Origin: Candidatus Nanopelagicaceae bacterium
Lineage (GTDB): Bacteria; Actinomycetota; Actinomycetes; Nanopelagicales; Nanopelagicaceae
Reading direction: 5' to 3'
NCBI GenBank assembly: GCA_018883365.1
Contig: VEQF01000010.1
Coordinates: 1 to 36,247 of the forward strand
Length of the DNA stretch: 36,247 nt
The translations under genes and the position numbers were made by a program. Positions 34,928-36,247 of this stretch are shown here, piece by piece. Position 1 is the first letter of the stretch. Each line of letters opens with the position of its first letter. The notes under the pieces were generated by a model. It had not been told where the DNA came from, searched no databases, and saw nothing but the letters and a program-made list of their open reading frames with translations.

Positions 34928-36055
34928 CTAGCCACCGAGGCCTAGCTCTTTAATTACTCCAGCAACTAGTGGCAACTCGGTCTTCAAGAATGCGCCGAAG
35001 CTCTTTCCTGCAGCCCATTCGTCATCCCAGTTGTATTGCTTCAAATAACCTTGCCAGGTTGCGGTGCCGCGCATTGCATCAAGCACCTTCACCATATTTA
35101 GGCGATCTGCCTCTGAAAGATCAGCGGTAGCCATAACTCCACGCCAGTTTCCATAAACTAGATCAACACCCTGCTGCTTCAAAGTCTTAGCATTGAAGCC
35201 GGTTAGGCGCTTCGCTGATGAAACTCCCAAAACGCGAAGTTTGCCTGCAGCAACCTGTGCTTGGAACTCCGCAGATCCTGATGTACCTGCAACTGTTGCA
35301 CCTGAAAGAACTGATGCAATTACCTCTGGTCCGCCAGAGTGAACTACAAAGTTCATTGCTTTCGGGCTAATGCCTCCAGCTTGTGCTAGCAATCCAATGA
35401 ATTGGTGATCCGTGGAACCAAGTGATCCACCTGAGATTGGAAGTTTTGGATTTGCCTTCCAATCAGCCATGAATTGCGCCAAAGTCTTGTACTTGGAGTT
35501 AGCCGGAACTACCAATGCCTGGTATTCACGCATTACCTTTGCAATTGGTGTAGAGGACTCTAACTTCAATGGTGATTTGTTGGATGGAATTCCGCCAGCC
35601 ATTGCAAGGCCAGTAATCAATACTGATTCTGGTTTTGCTTTAATTTCTTGGAAGAAACCAAGACCAACTGTTCCACCAGCACCTGGTTTAAAGGTTGAGC
35701 TGTAGGTGGAAAGTAGTCCTTCCTTTTTCAAAGACTCGCTAATTGCAGTTGAAGTTTGCGAATATCCGCCTGGATTTGCAGGAACAACCCAATCCAAATT
35801 CTTAAGTGGCTTTAGATCTGGATACCACCAGCGAAGTTCGCCGCTTGCAGTTCCGTAGGTCATCTTCAAGCAACGAAGATCCGAGCCTTCTGCGCCACGC
35901 GCTTTTGCAACTAGACCTGCACGTCCGCACTCATCGCCAGCTTTCGCTTTTGCGGAAGGAACCTTCGCAGCGGTTGCTGGTGCGGTGCCTGTGAATACAA
36001 GAGCAAGTGAGGTTACGACCGCACCTGCGCTAGTAAGTACTTTTTTCAAAGACAT
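34928..36055 (-). CDS. tctC: Tripartite tricarboxylate transporter substrate-binding protein, TctC family, with N-terminal two-Cys segment
   Basis: This 375-residue secreted receptor has a Sec signal (1-30, ending ATAA). The TctC fold starts near residue 85 (LDWVVPANPGGYSQT), with FKPGAGGTVG and GGSLGSTDHQF later. Between signal and fold lies about 50 extra residues with C43 and C62 and W76-W77; this pattern (D-E-C-G-R-A-G-L ... L-R-C-L ... L-R-W) resembles a small actinobacterial cell-surface module. The total is longer than the usual 320-330. AGGAGA lies about 5 nt upstream of the ATG. It leads the tct-MFS-prp run and gives the transport system its specificity. Confidence 0.92.
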   Translation of the reverse strand: MSLKKVLTSAGAVVTSLALVFTGTAPATAAKVPSAKAKAGDECGRAGLVAKARGAEGSDLRCLKMTYGTASGELRWWYPDLKPLKNLDWVVPANPGGYSQTSTAISESLKKEGLLSTYSSTFKPGAGGTVGLGFFQEIKAKPESVLITGLAMAGGIPSNKSPLKLESSTPIAKVMREYQALVVPANSKYKTLAQFMADWKANPKLPISGGSLGSTDHQFIGLLAQAGGISPKAMNFVVHSGGPEVIASVLSGATVAGTSGSAEFQAQVAAGKLRVLGVSSAKRLTGFNAKTLKQQGVDLVYGNWRGVMATADLSEADRLNMVKVLDAMRGTATWQGYLKQYNWDDEWAAGKSFGAFLKTELPLVAGVIKELGLGG

Positions 36056-36187
36056 ATGTCTCTCCTAGGTTTCTCTTGAGGGTGAGAAGTGAGCCCTACC
36101 GTATCGGTGAATTCCCGCGTAGAGAAGTGCCTTCAGGCGTCAGATAGATAACGATTTTAAGAAAATACCCGTAAAACTCATGAAATC
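36056..36187. promoter_or_regulatory. Divergent intergenic region with small dyads
   Basis: This gap should hold the promoter of the tct-prp run. Two short dyads are visible: ACCG-tat-CGGT (36098-36108) and GCCT-tc-AGGC (36129-36138). On the minus strand a TACGGT lies near 36099, without a good -35. No operator family can be named. Confidence 0.3.
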
Positions 36188-36247
36188 ATGGACCCCATGA
36201 AGTACTTCGCCCCTCAGGTTATTACTAGCGCTGGGGTACTCAAAGAT
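36188..36247 (+). CDS. Start of an unidentified gene, partial
   Basis: An open frame reads MDPMKYFAPQVITSAGVLKD to the window edge; an ATG at 36197 (MKYFAPQV) is an alternative start. No ribosome site is clear and the family cannot be told from 20 residues. It is divergent from tctC, so it might be the local regulator, but nothing in the residues shows that. Confidence 0.4.
   Translation, partial: MDPMKYFAPQVITSAGVLKD

Noticed and set aside
36188-36247. Regulator of the tct-prp genes at the right edge
   Set aside because: The position suits a regulator, but 20 residues show no helix-turn-helix or other family mark.

Overview
The window looks like a stretch of chromosome from a small-genome actinobacterium of moderate G+C, most like the freshwater Nanopelagicales (acI) group; that lineage is an inference. 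Support comes from the actinobacterial order tRNA-Ser, SRP RNA, dnaX, recR, the pairing of tadA with its actinobacteria-specific associated gene, an ACT-type malic enzyme next to upp, a Ppm/Dpm-type mannosyltransferase, very tight gene packing (many ATGA, TAATG and convergent overlaps), and several genes whose start lies 6-8 nt after a TAnnnT -10 box, as expected for leaderless mRNAs. No complete transposon, integrase, CRISPR array or rRNA is present, and no stretch over 300 bases lacks a gene or RNA.

Layout. 1-2055: recR start, dnaX and SRP RNA on the minus strand, tRNA-Ser(GGA) on plus. 2096-4098: two A+T-richer accessory genes behind the tRNA, an unknown protein and an ATP-grasp ligase. 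4106-5530: succinate-semialdehyde-type aldehyde dehydrogenase, divergent from 5579-9043 (APC permease fused to an OB-fold domain, GtrA-like protein, polyprenol-phosphate mannosyltransferase). 9049-10086: tRNA-Ser(CGA), tadA and its associated gene. 10170-12791: upp, malic enzyme, DedA. 12767-15473: YdcZ-type transporter and Uup-like ABC-F ATPase.

15522-27736 is the most interesting region. It looks like a muropeptide salvage locus: murQ, murR, a five-component oligopeptide-type ABC importer (SBP, two permeases, two ATPases) and anmK run in one direction. They are followed by a divergent GNAT gene, an L-Ala-D/L-Glu-type dipeptide epimerase, a signal-less serine hydrolase that may be an AmiE-like amidase, and a GlcD/D-lactate-dehydrogenase-type flavoprotein. 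Together these could import anhydroMurNAc-peptides, release the peptide, phosphorylate and open the anhydro sugar, cleave the lactyl ether, epimerise the dipeptide and oxidise the released D-lactate.

27764-28231 is a TspO/MBR protein divergent from murQ. 28228-36055 is a seven-gene minus-strand run joining a tripartite tricarboxylate transporter (TctC, TctB, TctA) and an MFS transporter to the 2-methylcitrate cycle enzymes PrpB, PrpC and PrpD. A divergent gene of unknown identity begins at the right edge.
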